The notes under the pieces are model-generated. The model was not told the origin of the DNA. It did no database searches and saw only the letters and a list, made by a program, of their open reading frames with translations. From an uncultured beta proteobacterium (GTDB lineage Bacteria; Pseudomonadota; Gammaproteobacteria; Burkholderiales; Burkholderiaceae_C), in contig CAISLL010000240.1 in NCBI GenBank assembly GCA_903886165.1, positions 1-15,782 of the forward strand: a stretch of DNA of 15,782 nucleotides, given 5' to 3'. A program made the position numbers and the translations under genes. The first letter of the stretch is position 1. The number at the start of each line of letters is the position of its first letter. This document shows positions 1-7,374 of this stretch, in pieces.

Positions 1-378
1 AAAGTGCAGGGCAATGCCCGGCGTGCCCTGCACCGCCCGCAGCAACAGGCGATGCAGGTCGGCGCGGTGAATGGTCAGGTAGGGCGCGCCATAGCGCTGC
101 TCAAAGATCTGCCCCAACCGCAGGCTGCCAAGATGGGCTGCGGTGCTGGCGCTACGCACATCCAGCTGCTCAGGCACGGCCGCCACCTCACGCAAGGCAT
201 CCGCCAGCCCCCAGTCGTGCAACACCCGCACCACGTTAGGCCCGAGCTGGACGCCTGCCCCCACCTCGGCCACCTCGGCAGAACGCTCGCACAGGCACAC
301 CTCGTGACCGGCACGTGCGCAGGCCAACGCTGCGGCCAGTCCGCCAATGCCGCCACCGGCAATTTGTACTTTGCTCAT
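1..378 (-). CDS. FAD-dependent monooxygenase, class A flavoprotein (partial, N-terminal 126 residues)
   Basis: The reading frame opens at an ATG at 378 and stays open to the window edge, so only the N-terminal FAD-binding part is present. Residues 5-30 form a Rossmann dinucleotide-binding fold with the glycine motif AGGGIGGLAAALACARAGHE, ending in an acidic residue (CER) expected to bind the FAD ribose. GAGVQLGPNVVRVL follows, and then HRADLHRLLLRAV near residue 105. Both are typical of salicylate hydroxylase, 3-hydroxybenzoate 6-hydroxylase and UbiH-like enzymes, which use NAD(P)H and O2 to hydroxylate aromatic or polyprenyl substrates in the cytoplasm. The substrate-defining C-terminal part lies outside the window, so the exact enzyme cannot be named. 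No strong ribosome binding site is visible before the ATG. The gene is divergent from the PQQ-type dehydrogenase, with 118 bp between them. Confidence 0.88.
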   Translation of the reverse strand, partial: MSKVQIAGGGIGGLAAALACARAGHEVCLCERSAEVAEVGAGVQLGPNVVRVLHDWGLADALREVAAVPEQLDVRSASTAAHLGSLRLGQIFEQRYGAPYLTIHRADLHRLLLRAVQGTPGIALHF

Positions 379-409
379 AAGATATCTTGATTCAGGATGT
401 TCAGTAGCG

Positions 410-425
410 GATTGTCATCAATCAA
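410..425. promoter_or_regulatory. Dyad with FNR-box-like geometry in a divergent intergenic region
   Basis: GATTG-TCAT-CAATC at 410-423 is a perfect 5-4-5 inverted repeat. Read one frame over, TTGTC-ATCA-ATCAA (412-425) matches the FNR consensus TTGAT-N4-ATCAA at 8 of 10 positions. It sits between the divergent monooxygenase and sugar dehydrogenase genes, and an FNR-family regulator is encoded about 4 kb away. That it is an operator is inference; no convincing -10 box was found beside it. Confidence 0.3.
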
Positions 426-496
426 TAATTCTTCAGGCTGACAGCGGTGAGCGCCACAGGCACAGGCCAGCCTTTCGACACATACAGGAGCGATCC

Positions 497-1633
497 ATGC
501 CAATTTTTCCCAGCACGTCGTGGCTCACATGCCTTGCATTTGCCGGCCAGATCGCCCTCGCCGCAGCTCAGACAGTGACGCCGCAAGCGCTTGCCACCGG
601 CCTTGAACACCCCTGGGCCGTCGCATTTTTGCCTGAGGGCAGGTTTTTGGTCACCGAACGCCCGGGGCGAATGCGTGTGATTGAAGCCGACGGCCGCGTG
701 GGTGCCGCGCTTGAAGGACTGCCTGAAGTGGCGGCCAGGGGCCAAGGCGGCCTGCTGGATGTGATCCTTGATGCGGATTTCGACCATAACCGCACCCTTT
801 ACTTCTGCTTTTCAGAGCCCGGCGCGGGCGGCAACAGCACGGCACTGGCACGCGCGCGCCTGTCTGGCGAGCGCACACGTTTGCACAATGTGCAGGTGAT
901 CTTCAGCGCCAAACCCAAAGTGGCCAGCACATTCCACTTTGGCTGCCGCATCACCGAAAGCAAAACGCAGGGCAAGCCGGACGGCCTGCTTTACATGACG
1001 CTGGGTGAGCGCTACGTGCGCAAGGACGATGCCCAACGCCTGGACAGCCATCACGGCAAAGTCATCCGCATTGCCAAGGACGGCCAGGTGCCGGCGGACA
1101 ACCCGTTTGTCAAGCAAGCGGACGCCCTGCCAGAAATATGGTCTTACGGTCACCGCAACCCGCAGGGTCTGACCACGGCACCTGATGGCACCCTGTGGGC
1201 GCATGAACACGGCCCGCAGGGCGGAGATGAAGTTAACCTGATCTTGCCTGGGCGCAACTACGGCTGGCCGGTGATCACTTACGGCCAAAACTATGGCGGT
1301 GGCGCCATCGGTGCCGGGCTGACGACCAAAGAAGGCATGACCCAGCCGCTGCATTATTGGGTGCCGTCGATTGCACCGTCCGGAATGGTGTTTTTGACCA
1401 GCGCACGGTATGGCCAGACCTGGCAGGGCAATTTGTTTGTTGGTTCACTCAAGTTCGGCTATCTCAACCGGATTGAGCTGTCCGCCGCGTTCAAGGGTCC
1501 CGTGGTGCGTGAGAGCAAGCTGCTGGCTGATCAGGGCGAGCGCATCCGTGATGTGCGCCAGGGACCCGATGGCCTGCTTTATGTACTGACCGACAACCCG
1601 CGCGGGCGCTTGATCAGGCTGCTGCCGAAGTAG
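497..1633 (+). CDS. yliI: PQQ-dependent aldose sugar dehydrogenase, YliI family (periplasmic)
   Basis: This 378-residue protein has the usual length for soluble aldose sugar dehydrogenases, beta-propeller enzymes that oxidise aldoses at C1 using bound PQQ and calcium. The ATG at 497 is preferred over upstream in-frame starts because CAGGAG lies 6 nt before it and a signal peptide follows directly (hydrophobic core about residues 9-23, likely cleavage after LAAA). Family landmarks appear in order: a Q in GQGGLLDV (about 82-89), HFGCR with the candidate catalytic His at 148, GHRNPQG with the Arg-Asn pair at 220-221, HEHGPQGGDEVN (236-247), PSIAPSGM (290-297) and ERIRDVRQGPDG (348-359). Oxidation would take place in the periplasm and pass electrons to the respiratory chain. 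No PQQ biosynthesis gene is in the window. The stop lies 20 nt from the convergent cyclase gene, with no obvious terminator hairpin between them. Confidence 0.9.
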   Translation: MPIFPSTSWLTCLAFAGQIALAAAQTVTPQALATGLEHPWAVAFLPEGRFLVTERPGRMRVIEADGRVGAALEGLPEVAARGQGGLLDVILDADFDHNRTLYFCFSEPGAGGNSTALARARLSGERTRLHNVQVIFSAKPKVASTFHFGCRITESKTQGKPDGLLYMTLGERYVRKDDAQRLDSHHGKVIRIAKDGQVPADNPFVKQADALPEIWSYGHRNPQGLTTAPDGTLWAHEHGPQGGDEVNLILPGRNYGWPVITYGQNYGGGAIGAGLTTKEGMTQPLHYWVPSIAPSGMVFLTSARYGQTWQGNLFVGSLKFGYLNRIELSAAFKGPVVRESKLLADQGERIRDVRQGPDGLLYVLTDNPRGRLIRLLPK

Positions 1634-1653
1634 GTCGACAGCACAGCAGGCGG

Positions 1654-3516
1654 TCAACTGACAGGGTCAGGTGATTTTTGCCAACTGGTTTCCAGTCGGT
1701 CACGCCCACTGTTTTTGGCCCGGTACAGCGCTGCATCAGATTCGGCCAGCAAGGCTGGAAAAGACACCTGATCAGAAAAGTAACCGGCTCCAATGCTGAC
1801 TGTGCAGGCAATGCGCTTGCCATCGACAACCACCACGTTTGATCGCACCTCGGCAAGAATGCGGTGTGCCAGTGCCAGGCCACCCTCTTGCGTGGAGTTG
1901 GGAAGCAGCACGGCAAACTCTTCGCCACCAATGCGGCCAATCACGTCAGATTCACGCAAAACCAGCTTCACGGTTTGCACAAACCCCTTCAGCACTGCAT
2001 CCCCGGCCCGGTGGCCATAGGTGTCGTTGACCTGCTTGAAGTGATCCAGGTCAAGCATCAGCACCAGAAGCGGCAGTTCGTAACGCACTGAGCGCGAGAA
2101 TTCCTGCTCTGCCACGCTCAAGAAATGTTGCCGACTGAAGGCGCCAGTCAGTGAGTCCACATTGGCCAGGGCCAAACTGGCCAGTTCGGCGCGTTTGATC
2201 TCGCTCACATCTTCATGCGTGACCACCATGCGCCGCGCAGCATCGCGCACCGGCGTGACCTTGATAGCGAACCAGCAGGTGCCACAGGGGCTCTGAACCG
2301 GTTCCGGTGTATGAAAATGAGGCACATCACTGGCTGCCACCGCGGCTATGCCGAGGGCCACCAGGTGCCGCACATGCTGATTTTTGCTGATCAGGTCCGG
2401 CAAAATGGCCAGGTAGCTCTGGCCAATTGTTTCCATGTGACCAAGCCTGGCCGCATAACTTTTCCACGCCGCGTTGGCTTGCACAATGCTGCCAGACTCA
2501 TCCAGCACGGCAATCTGCGCCGACACTGAATCAAACACTGCTTGCTGAAACTGTGCCACATCCGCCAACGCTGCTTCAATTTCTTTTTTCTTGGTGATGT
2601 CCACCAGGGTGCCAATCACCCGCAGCGCCTGGCCAGCCTGGTCGCGCAGCAACACCACACCGCGACCCAGCACCCATTTCCAGCGGCCATCCTTGCACTG
2701 CATTCGATGCTCACTGACGTAATGGTTAATTTTTCCTGTGATGCAATCCTGCAATTTCTGCATCAACTGTGACTTGTCCGCACTGTGGACGCGCACCATC
2801 AGTTCGGTGACATGGGTACGCAATTCCTCGTGAGGAAACCCGAAAAAATCAACAAATTCATTCGACAACACCACGTCACCGGTGCTCACTTGCCAGTCCC
2901 ATACACCATCCCCCACCGCCGAAAGAGCCAGCCCCAAGCGCTCGTCACTGGCGCGTAACTGCATCTCCATTTGTTGGCGATCAGACATATCGATCAGAGC
3001 AATCTGCCAGCCTGTGGTACCACCAAACCAAAGCACGCTGGCATGCACGAGCAGCGGATCTTTCCCCGCAATGTCCAGCAGCAAATCACCCGTCTGCACC
3101 TCACACCAAGACCGCGTACGCTCCAGCAGGTCATAAAATTCAGCCCGCTGCGCCTCAGCCACATACAACCCGAGACGACTACCCAGCAGCCGGGCGCGCT
3201 CCTGGCCCAGCATGCGGGCGCCCACCAAGTTCAATTTGGTGATGTTGCCGTCGGTGTCAATCATCACACTGCCAAACGGGGAGAAGTCGAAGATCTCGTT
3301 GCTCTGACTCAGCGCCAACTCCAGTTGCGCCCTGGCAGCATTGAGGTGTTGGTTTTGCAGTTCGAGCTCGATCTGTTGAATTTCCAGTTCTTCCAGCAAC
3401 TGTTGGACTTGAGACAGATCCGGTTTGGCAGCATCAAGTTCTCTCCACTCGCTGACGCGCGCCACAGCCATCTGCCGCAAAGCCTCGTAGGCAGTCGGAT
3501 TTTTACGGTACACCAT
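1654..3516 (-). CDS. Diguanylate cyclase with three PAS domains (PAS-PAS-PAS-GGDEF)
   Basis: This is a 620-residue cytoplasmic protein without membrane segments. A charged coiled-coil leader, LLEELEIQQIELELQNQHL (about 40-58), is of a type common before PAS domains. PAS 1 spans about 72-185, PAS 2 about 190-310 (VGDGVWDWQ and a PAC-like end), PAS 3 about 322-440, and the GGDEF domain about 450-610. The active-site loop reads GGEEF at 530-534. The inhibitory I-site RxxD is present as RESD at 521-524, so the enzyme should make c-di-GMP from two GTP with product feedback. No EAL domain follows. The ATG at 3516 was chosen because GAGAGGTGG sits just upstream; the frame is open further upstream, but that part is an out-of-frame reading of the cheB remnant. 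The start overlaps the cheB reading frame by 14 nt, so translation may be coupled. The PAS ligands cannot be told from sequence. Confidence 0.93.
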   Translation of the reverse strand: MVYRKNPTAYEALRQMAVARVSEWRELDAAKPDLSQVQQLLEELEIQQIELELQNQHLNAARAQLELALSQSNEIFDFSPFGSVMIDTDGNITKLNLVGARMLGQERARLLGSRLGLYVAEAQRAEFYDLLERTRSWCEVQTGDLLLDIAGKDPLLVHASVLWFGGTTGWQIALIDMSDRQQMEMQLRASDERLGLALSAVGDGVWDWQVSTGDVVLSNEFVDFFGFPHEELRTHVTELMVRVHSADKSQLMQKLQDCITGKINHYVSEHRMQCKDGRWKWVLGRGVVLLRDQAGQALRVIGTLVDITKKKEIEAALADVAQFQQAVFDSVSAQIAVLDESGSIVQANAAWKSYAARLGHMETIGQSYLAILPDLISKNQHVRHLVALGIAAVAASDVPHFHTPEPVQSPCGTCWFAIKVTPVRDAARRMVVTHEDVSEIKRAELASLALANVDSLTGAFSRQHFLSVAEQEFSRSVRYELPLLVLMLDLDHFKQVNDTYGHRAGDAVLKGFVQTVKLVLRESDVIGRIGGEEFAVLLPNSTQEGGLALAHRILAEVRSNVVVVDGKRIACTVSIGAGYFSDQVSFPALLAESDAALYRAKNSGRDRLETSWQKSPDPVS

Positions 3517-3907
3517 GACCCACCTCTCTAGAACTTGGGGCTGGCGCCAGTGCGGGCAACCGGGCTTGTGATTGGCGCAAACCGTCTGCTTCGGTCGGGT
3601 CAAACAAACGCAGCACGCCATGCATGAGCGACAGGTCTTGACCGCTTGGAATGACGTACACATGGTCTAGCTGTACCGGCATCCGGTCATGCACTTGCTG
3701 CACCGGCATGGGTGTGTGGCGCTGCAGCAACTCCACCCGCATACCCTGGCTATGCCGGTCGACGTGTTGCTCCACCACAATGACCAAGCCGCAACGCGGC
3801 AGAATGTTCGACAAAAATTGCGCCAGTGCTGTCAGCCCTCCTGCAGAAGCACCAATGCCAACAATGGGGAAAGCTGCGCTGGTGGCAACTGTGTCTTGGT
3901 TGTTCAA
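3503..3907 (-). pseudogene. Truncated CheB-type methylesterase domain (N-terminal remnant)
   Basis: The 134-residue product begins like the CheB domain of large CheB-CheR-PAS proteins. GIGASAGG carries the nucleophile Ser21, EQHV carries the active-site His48, and DHVYVIPSGQDLSLMHGV (81-98) is a family signature. Similarity ends near residue 110. The later part of the domain, with the essential Asp (SGMGSDGT region), is missing and replaced by an unrelated tail that runs into the start of the cyclase gene. Without the third catalytic residue it should not be an active methylesterase. The frame opens at a TTG at 3907, directly after an in-frame stop, with CAGGGA about 8-9 nt upstream, so the remnant could still be translated. 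It may represent a deletion that removed the rest of CheB and any CheR part. A deliberate short protein or translation leader for the cyclase is the alternative. Confidence 0.75.
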
Positions 3908-3921
3908 TCAGGCAATCCCTG

Positions 3922-3946
3922 TGATTGGTAAATCATCTCGTGATTT
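3922..3946. promoter_or_regulatory. Three alternating TGATT half-sites upstream of the cheB remnant
   Basis: TGATT-GGTA-AATCA (3922-3935) is a perfect 5-4-5 dyad. Its right arm also pairs with the next element, giving AAATCA-TCTCG-TGATTT (3930-3946), a perfect 6-5-6 dyad. The three half-sites lie 15-39 nt upstream of the TTG start on the minus strand, where they could act as an operator or as mRNA structure near the ribosome binding site. The function is inferred from position only. Confidence 0.35.
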
Positions 3947-4030
3947 GCGCATTTTTGGAGAAGTGTAAGCGCACGAATCACCTGGCAGGGAAAATACCCA
4001 GAATGATGGCATGCGGTTTAGCGCGAATCG

Positions 4031-4576
4031 TCAAGAATCAATGGCATATTCCTTCATCAGTGACTCGGCCACTGAAATTTCCTTAAGTGTCGGGTGGTCG
4101 ACAAGCACGGGCAAATGTGCCAACGTCAGGATCTTGAGTGCCACACTGCCCAAAAACATCCTTGACAAGCCGCTGCGCCCATGCGAGCTCATGGTGATCA
4201 GGTTGCAATGCTCGTTCTCGGCAACTGCCAGAATGGCCTGAGTTGCGTTGCCATCGAATTCAAGTCGCTGGCTTGCCGTCACGGCCTGTTCACTTGCAAT
4301 ATCCACCACCAGGCGAAGATAACACTCAGCGATGGCGCAGCACTCCGTCTGGTATTCTGATTCTGAAGGGTATTCAAACGGGATACCGCCCAAGTAGATT
4401 GGGTACTGGTAAGCCGGAATTGAAGTAAACACCACCAAGTGGGTCTGCAGACGCCGGGCAAAATCCACTGCCTTGAGCGCCCCGGCAATTGACCGGGCCG
4501 AGCCATCTGTAGGCGCCAAAATTCGCTCGGCAGTTGGACCGGGCTTTCGAAGCGCCACGACATTGGCGCGTGCCAT
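4031..4576 (-). CDS. Universal stress protein, UspA family
   Basis: A single Usp domain of 181 residues, slightly longer than the usual 140-160. It starts with RILAPTDGSARS (18-29), the beta-1 strand with the conserved Asp24. It ends with MSSHGRSGLSRMFLGS (129-144), which matches the ATP-binding motif G-2X-G-9X-G-S except that the first Gly is Ser130. LAHLPVLV closes the fold. ATP binding is therefore likely. An unusual stretch rich in Tyr and Pro (about 54-76) sits after beta-2. The ATG at 4576 follows the stop of the FNR-like regulator by only 5 nt, with a weak GAAAG upstream, so the two genes are almost certainly one operon. Usp genes are frequent targets of oxygen-limitation regulators in Proteobacteria, which fits this pairing. 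The specific stress is not visible from sequence. Confidence 0.92.
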   Translation of the reverse strand: MARANVVALRKPGPTAERILAPTDGSARSIAGALKAVDFARRLQTHLVVFTSIPAYQYPIYLGGIPFEYPSESEYQTECCAIAECYLRLVVDIASEQAVTASQRLEFDGNATQAILAVAENEHCNLITMSSHGRSGLSRMFLGSVALKILTLAHLPVLVDHPTLKEISVAESLMKEYAIDS

Positions 4577-4581
4577 GGCCG

Positions 4582-5349
4582 CTATCTTTCAAAATTGCAC
4601 AAGGCATCACGTGAAAGAATCTTGATTTCACGGAAATCCACGGTGATGATGCCCAACTGAACCAGTGCCGAAAACGCCCGGCTGACGGTCTCTACTGTCA
4701 CGCTTAAATGGTGGCCGATGTCGCGCCGGGACATGGGCAGGATGAAACGATTGGGCGAAAAGCCCAAGGCTTCAAAACGTCCGGACATGATGTGCAGAAA
4801 GCGTGCCACCCGTGACTCGGACTTGACCGAGCGTGTCAGCGAATAGGCCTCCTGCTCCTGAATGATCTCGCGGCTGCTGGCCCAGTAGGCCATGTGTTCC
4901 AGATGGTTGTTGCCACGTCCCGGTGAAAAAAGTGACGAGGCCGGAATGCGCACCAGATCGCAGTCGGTCAGGGCCACCACGTCGCTCATATAAGTGTTTT
5001 GGTAAAAGCCGTCAAAACCCAGCAAAGTGCCTTTCATGGGAAAGGCCAGCACATGCACGCCGCCATCCGCGTGCGTGATCATGGCCTTGAGGGTGCCGAG
5101 CCGGACCACATACAGGCCATCAAAAGGCTGGCCAGTCATCAATGCTGTCTGGCCGACTTTCAGCTGTCGGCGCTGGAACAGTGCCTCGTCATCGCATCTC
5201 AGCAAGTGTGCATCGTATTGCAACAGGTTTCGGAGTTCAGCCAAAGTGGACCAACGCTCGTCGCTTTCCAGTCTCAGGGGATGGTGTCCAGGGTGGGGTT
5301 GCCAGCGCGCAGATACGGGAGATGTGGGCGTGGTTTGAACGTTCAGCAT
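4582..5349 (-). CDS. Crp/Fnr-family transcription regulator, FNR-type helix without Fe-S cysteines
   Basis: A 255-residue protein with an N-terminal cyclic-nucleotide-type beta-roll (about 55-145), a long dimerisation helix (about 148-190) and a C-terminal winged helix-turn-helix (about 205-250). The recognition helix reads TVETVSRAF. Its E220, S223 and R224 match the three residues with which E. coli FNR reads TTGAT, so a TTGAT-N4-ATCAA-like box is the expected target. The three N-terminal cysteines that hold the 4Fe-4S cluster in FNR are absent: the only cysteines are C52, C130 and C251. It is thus more like FixK or DNR, which depend on an upstream signal or another ligand. The ATG at 5349 has AGAGG 6 nt upstream. 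It lies 144 bp behind the response regulator gene in the same direction and 5 nt before the usp gene. Confidence 0.92.
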   Translation of the reverse strand: MLNVQTTPTSPVSARWQPHPGHHPLRLESDERWSTLAELRNLLQYDAHLLRCDDEALFQRRQLKVGQTALMTGQPFDGLYVVRLGTLKAMITHADGGVHVLAFPMKGTLLGFDGFYQNTYMSDVVALTDCDLVRIPASSLFSPGRGNNHLEHMAYWASSREIIQEQEAYSLTRSVKSESRVARFLHIMSGRFEALGFSPNRFILPMSRRDIGHHLSVTVETVSRAFSALVQLGIITVDFREIKILSRDALCNFER

Positions 5350-5384
5350 GATGTGCCTCTCTCTGTATCTCTTATCGGAGTCCG

Positions 5385-5397
5385 TGCCCGGCGGGCA
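5385..5397. promoter_or_regulatory. Perfect 6-1-6 palindrome upstream of the FNR-like gene
   Basis: TGCCCG-G-CGGGCA is a perfect inverted repeat 36-48 nt upstream of the regulator ATG, within the 144-bp gap behind the response regulator gene. On the minus strand a weak TTGATG and GATAAG pair flanks it, with a poor 19-nt spacer. Its place suits an operator for the response regulator or for autoregulation. A second, purely GC palindrome (CGCCGCGGCG, 5434-5443) lies further upstream. Function is inferred. Confidence 0.35.
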
Positions 5398-5493
5398 TCA
5401 ACGGGATCCTTGAGAGTTACTTTAGGCCGGAGCCGCCGCGGCGTCTGTAGGGAGAGTTGGATTGCTCAAGCCATCCGTCCTCAATACATGGCG

Positions 5494-6165
5494 CTAAATC
5501 TCGTAAAAGCAGGAACTTGCGGGGAGTTGGTCTTCTGCGTCAATCAGCTTGTGGCGCACGGCAAAACGCACCAGGCTCGGCACATCATTGACTGCCAGCT
5601 TTTTCATCAGTCGGCTGCGGTAAGTGGCCACAGTTTTGGGCGACAAATGAAGCGTTGTACCAATGGCAGAGCTGGCATGGCCGTCTACCACCATCAGGAT
5701 GATTTGCCGCTCACGCGGCGACAGCAGGCTCAAGGGGTTTGCCTCCGGTGGCTGCGTCAGTGCTTCTAGCGCAAGGTCGGCGACATCGGCCCCAAGAAAT
5801 TTCTTGCCAAACATCGCCGCCTGAATGGCCGCCATCAGGTCGCTTGCCGGAGAGCCCTTGAGCACGTAGGCGTAAGCACCCAGGCGCAGCGCTTCAGCCA
5901 CTTGGTGCGGTTGGGCCGACATGGTTAACACGACGGTGCGCACAGGTAACAAGCGGCGCTGCAGTTCGGCCTGCAACTCAAGCCCAGAGCGGCCGCCCAG
6001 ATTAAGGTCAAGCAGCAACACCTCGGGCCGCAAGCGAACCAGATCAGCCAGCGCCACTGTGGGGTCGGCGGACTCGCCCACCACCGAGTGGCCGCGTGCG
6101 ACAAGCAGAGCGCGCAAACCCTCACGCATGATTTGATGGTCATCCACCAGGTAAACCGTGGTCAT
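5494..6165 (-). CDS. NarL/FixJ-family response regulator (first pair)
   Basis: A 223-residue two-domain regulator. The receiver (1-120) has the acidic pair D8-D9, phospho-acceptor D53 in LLLDLNLGG, T81 and K103 in VLKG. The LuxR-type helix-turn-helix spans about 146-200 (LSPRERQII through TVATYRSRLMKKL). Phosphorylation by the neighbouring kinase should allow DNA binding. The start at 6165 gives an ATGA overlap with the kinase stop, a classic sign of translational coupling, and AAGG lies 6 nt upstream. An upstream in-frame start at 6222 would add 19 residues that do not resemble a receiver. The most obvious local target is the FNR-like gene that follows on the same strand. Confidence 0.95.
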   Translation of the reverse strand: MTTVYLVDDHQIMREGLRALLVARGHSVVGESADPTVALADLVRLRPEVLLLDLNLGGRSGLELQAELQRRLLPVRTVVLTMSAQPHQVAEALRLGAYAYVLKGSPASDLMAAIQAAMFGKKFLGADVADLALEALTQPPEANPLSLLSPRERQIILMVVDGHASSAIGTTLHLSPKTVATYRSRLMKKLAVNDVPSLVRFAVRHKLIDAEDQLPASSCFYEI

Positions 6166-7271
6166 GACAGGCCTTGCCAATGAAAAGTGACCCGCGTGCC
6201 ACTGTTGGAACCTGGTCCGCACTTGACACTGGCAGCGACTGCCTGGGCGCGCTCCTGCATGCCCAGAATACCCAGATGGCCGACTTGCATGCCGGACCCC
6301 TCAGGAATGCCAATGCCGTTGTCGGTTACCGTGATCCGCAAGGACAAGGCGCCGCCTGACAGGTCAACCGAGATGGCGCTGGCCCGGGAATGGCGCAGGG
6401 CGTTTTCAACCGCTTCGCGTACCACCATGAAGGCCGCGTATTCGACCTCGGGGGGCCACCGCATGGCCTCCAGTTTGGGAGGCACCTGGATGCTGATGTC
6501 AATGTGTGGCGCACCCTGTGCCCGGTTGCGCAGCTCGTTGTCTAGCGCCACACTGAGCCCCTGCTTTTCGAGCAGTGGCGGGCGAATGTCAAGCAACACC
6601 TGCCTGACCTGCGCAATGGCCTGGCCAATAAGGGTGCCCATGCGCTCTTGCAGGCGTCCATACTCATCAGGTTCCCCAGTCATATGCAGAGAAGCGATGG
6701 TTTCATGGCACATGCGGATGGCCGCCAGCGTCTGCCCAAGCTGGTCATGCAGCACCTGTGCCATGCGTTTGACCAGCACCCGCTCCTGCATCATCAGTTT
6801 GCGGGTGAGATCAGCAAGCTGTGCGCGCGAATGCTGCAACTGGGTTTCGGCGTGGACGCGTGCCGTGACATCGAGCAAGGTGGCAAGCGAGCAATGCCCC
6901 TGGGGCGTGTTCACATGGCAGATGTAGCCCTCCAGGTCAATCTCAAGACCATCGGCGCGCAAGCCCTTGATCCGCCGCAAGCCCATCATGCGGGTTTCAC
7001 CGCCAGTATTGGCAAAGCGCTGCTGCGCGTCCTGGTGGCCAGGGCGCATGCGCTCAGGAATCAACAATTCAACAGGTTGACCCTGCACGCTGGCGCGACT
7101 GCGCCCAAAAATGCGCTCAGCCGCCGGGTTGAACATCTTGATGCGGCCTTCAAGATCGATGCTGATGAGGGCATCGGGAACCATCCTGAAGACCGCGTCA
7201 AGGATCGCGGGCTCTTCCGGTACATGCGTGTCTTCGGTCAGAACAGGGATTGGGTCAGAAATCGCTTTCAT
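6162..7271 (-). CDS. Soluble PAS sensor histidine kinase, HisKA_3/NarX type (first pair)
   Basis: A 369-residue kinase with no signal peptide or membrane segment. One PAS domain spans about 22-140, starting AVFRMVPDALISIDLEGRI. The HisKA_3 dimerisation domain has the H-box VLHDQLGQ with phospho-acceptor H175. The HATPase domain carries the N box around N290 (VENALRH), DNGIGIP (317-323) and the G box GHLGILGMQERA (331-342). The PAS sequence PERMRPGH ending in H79 aligns by eye with the part of FixL that supplies the heme ligand (PEPYRSRH), so a cytoplasmic oxygen or redox signal is possible, though many PAS domains without heme look similar here. The ATG at 7271 has GGAG 8 nt upstream; the longer TTG start at 7310 is less likely. 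The stop overlaps the response regulator start by 4 nt. Confidence 0.93.
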   Translation of the reverse strand: MKAISDPIPVLTEDTHVPEEPAILDAVFRMVPDALISIDLEGRIKMFNPAAERIFGRSRASVQGQPVELLIPERMRPGHQDAQQRFANTGGETRMMGLRRIKGLRADGLEIDLEGYICHVNTPQGHCSLATLLDVTARVHAETQLQHSRAQLADLTRKLMMQERVLVKRMAQVLHDQLGQTLAAIRMCHETIASLHMTGEPDEYGRLQERMGTLIGQAIAQVRQVLLDIRPPLLEKQGLSVALDNELRNRAQGAPHIDISIQVPPKLEAMRWPPEVEYAAFMVVREAVENALRHSRASAISVDLSGGALSLRITVTDNGIGIPEGSGMQVGHLGILGMQERAQAVAASVKCGPGSNSGTRVTFHWQGLS

Positions 7272-7374
7272 CTCGTCGACTCCACAAAGGACTGACGTTC
7301 CTGAATACAAAGTTCATATGGGCCTCCCGCTCAATGTGCAGAAATCTTACATGCAGCACCTGACAGAAGGAAGG

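Noticed and set aside
347..496. Upstream start of the sugar dehydrogenase at 347
   Set aside because: It would bury the signal peptide 50 residues inside the protein and overlap the divergent monooxygenase gene; 497 has CAGGAG at the right distance.
3517..3663. Longer cyclase start at 3663 adding 49 residues
   Set aside because: The added part is Cys-rich, is an out-of-frame reading of the cheB remnant and has no ribosome binding site, whereas 3516 has a good one.
6187..6927. Long plus-strand open frame opposite the first kinase
   Set aside because: It is antisense to a well-supported kinase, has low-complexity Ser/Arg/Met composition and no ribosome binding site.
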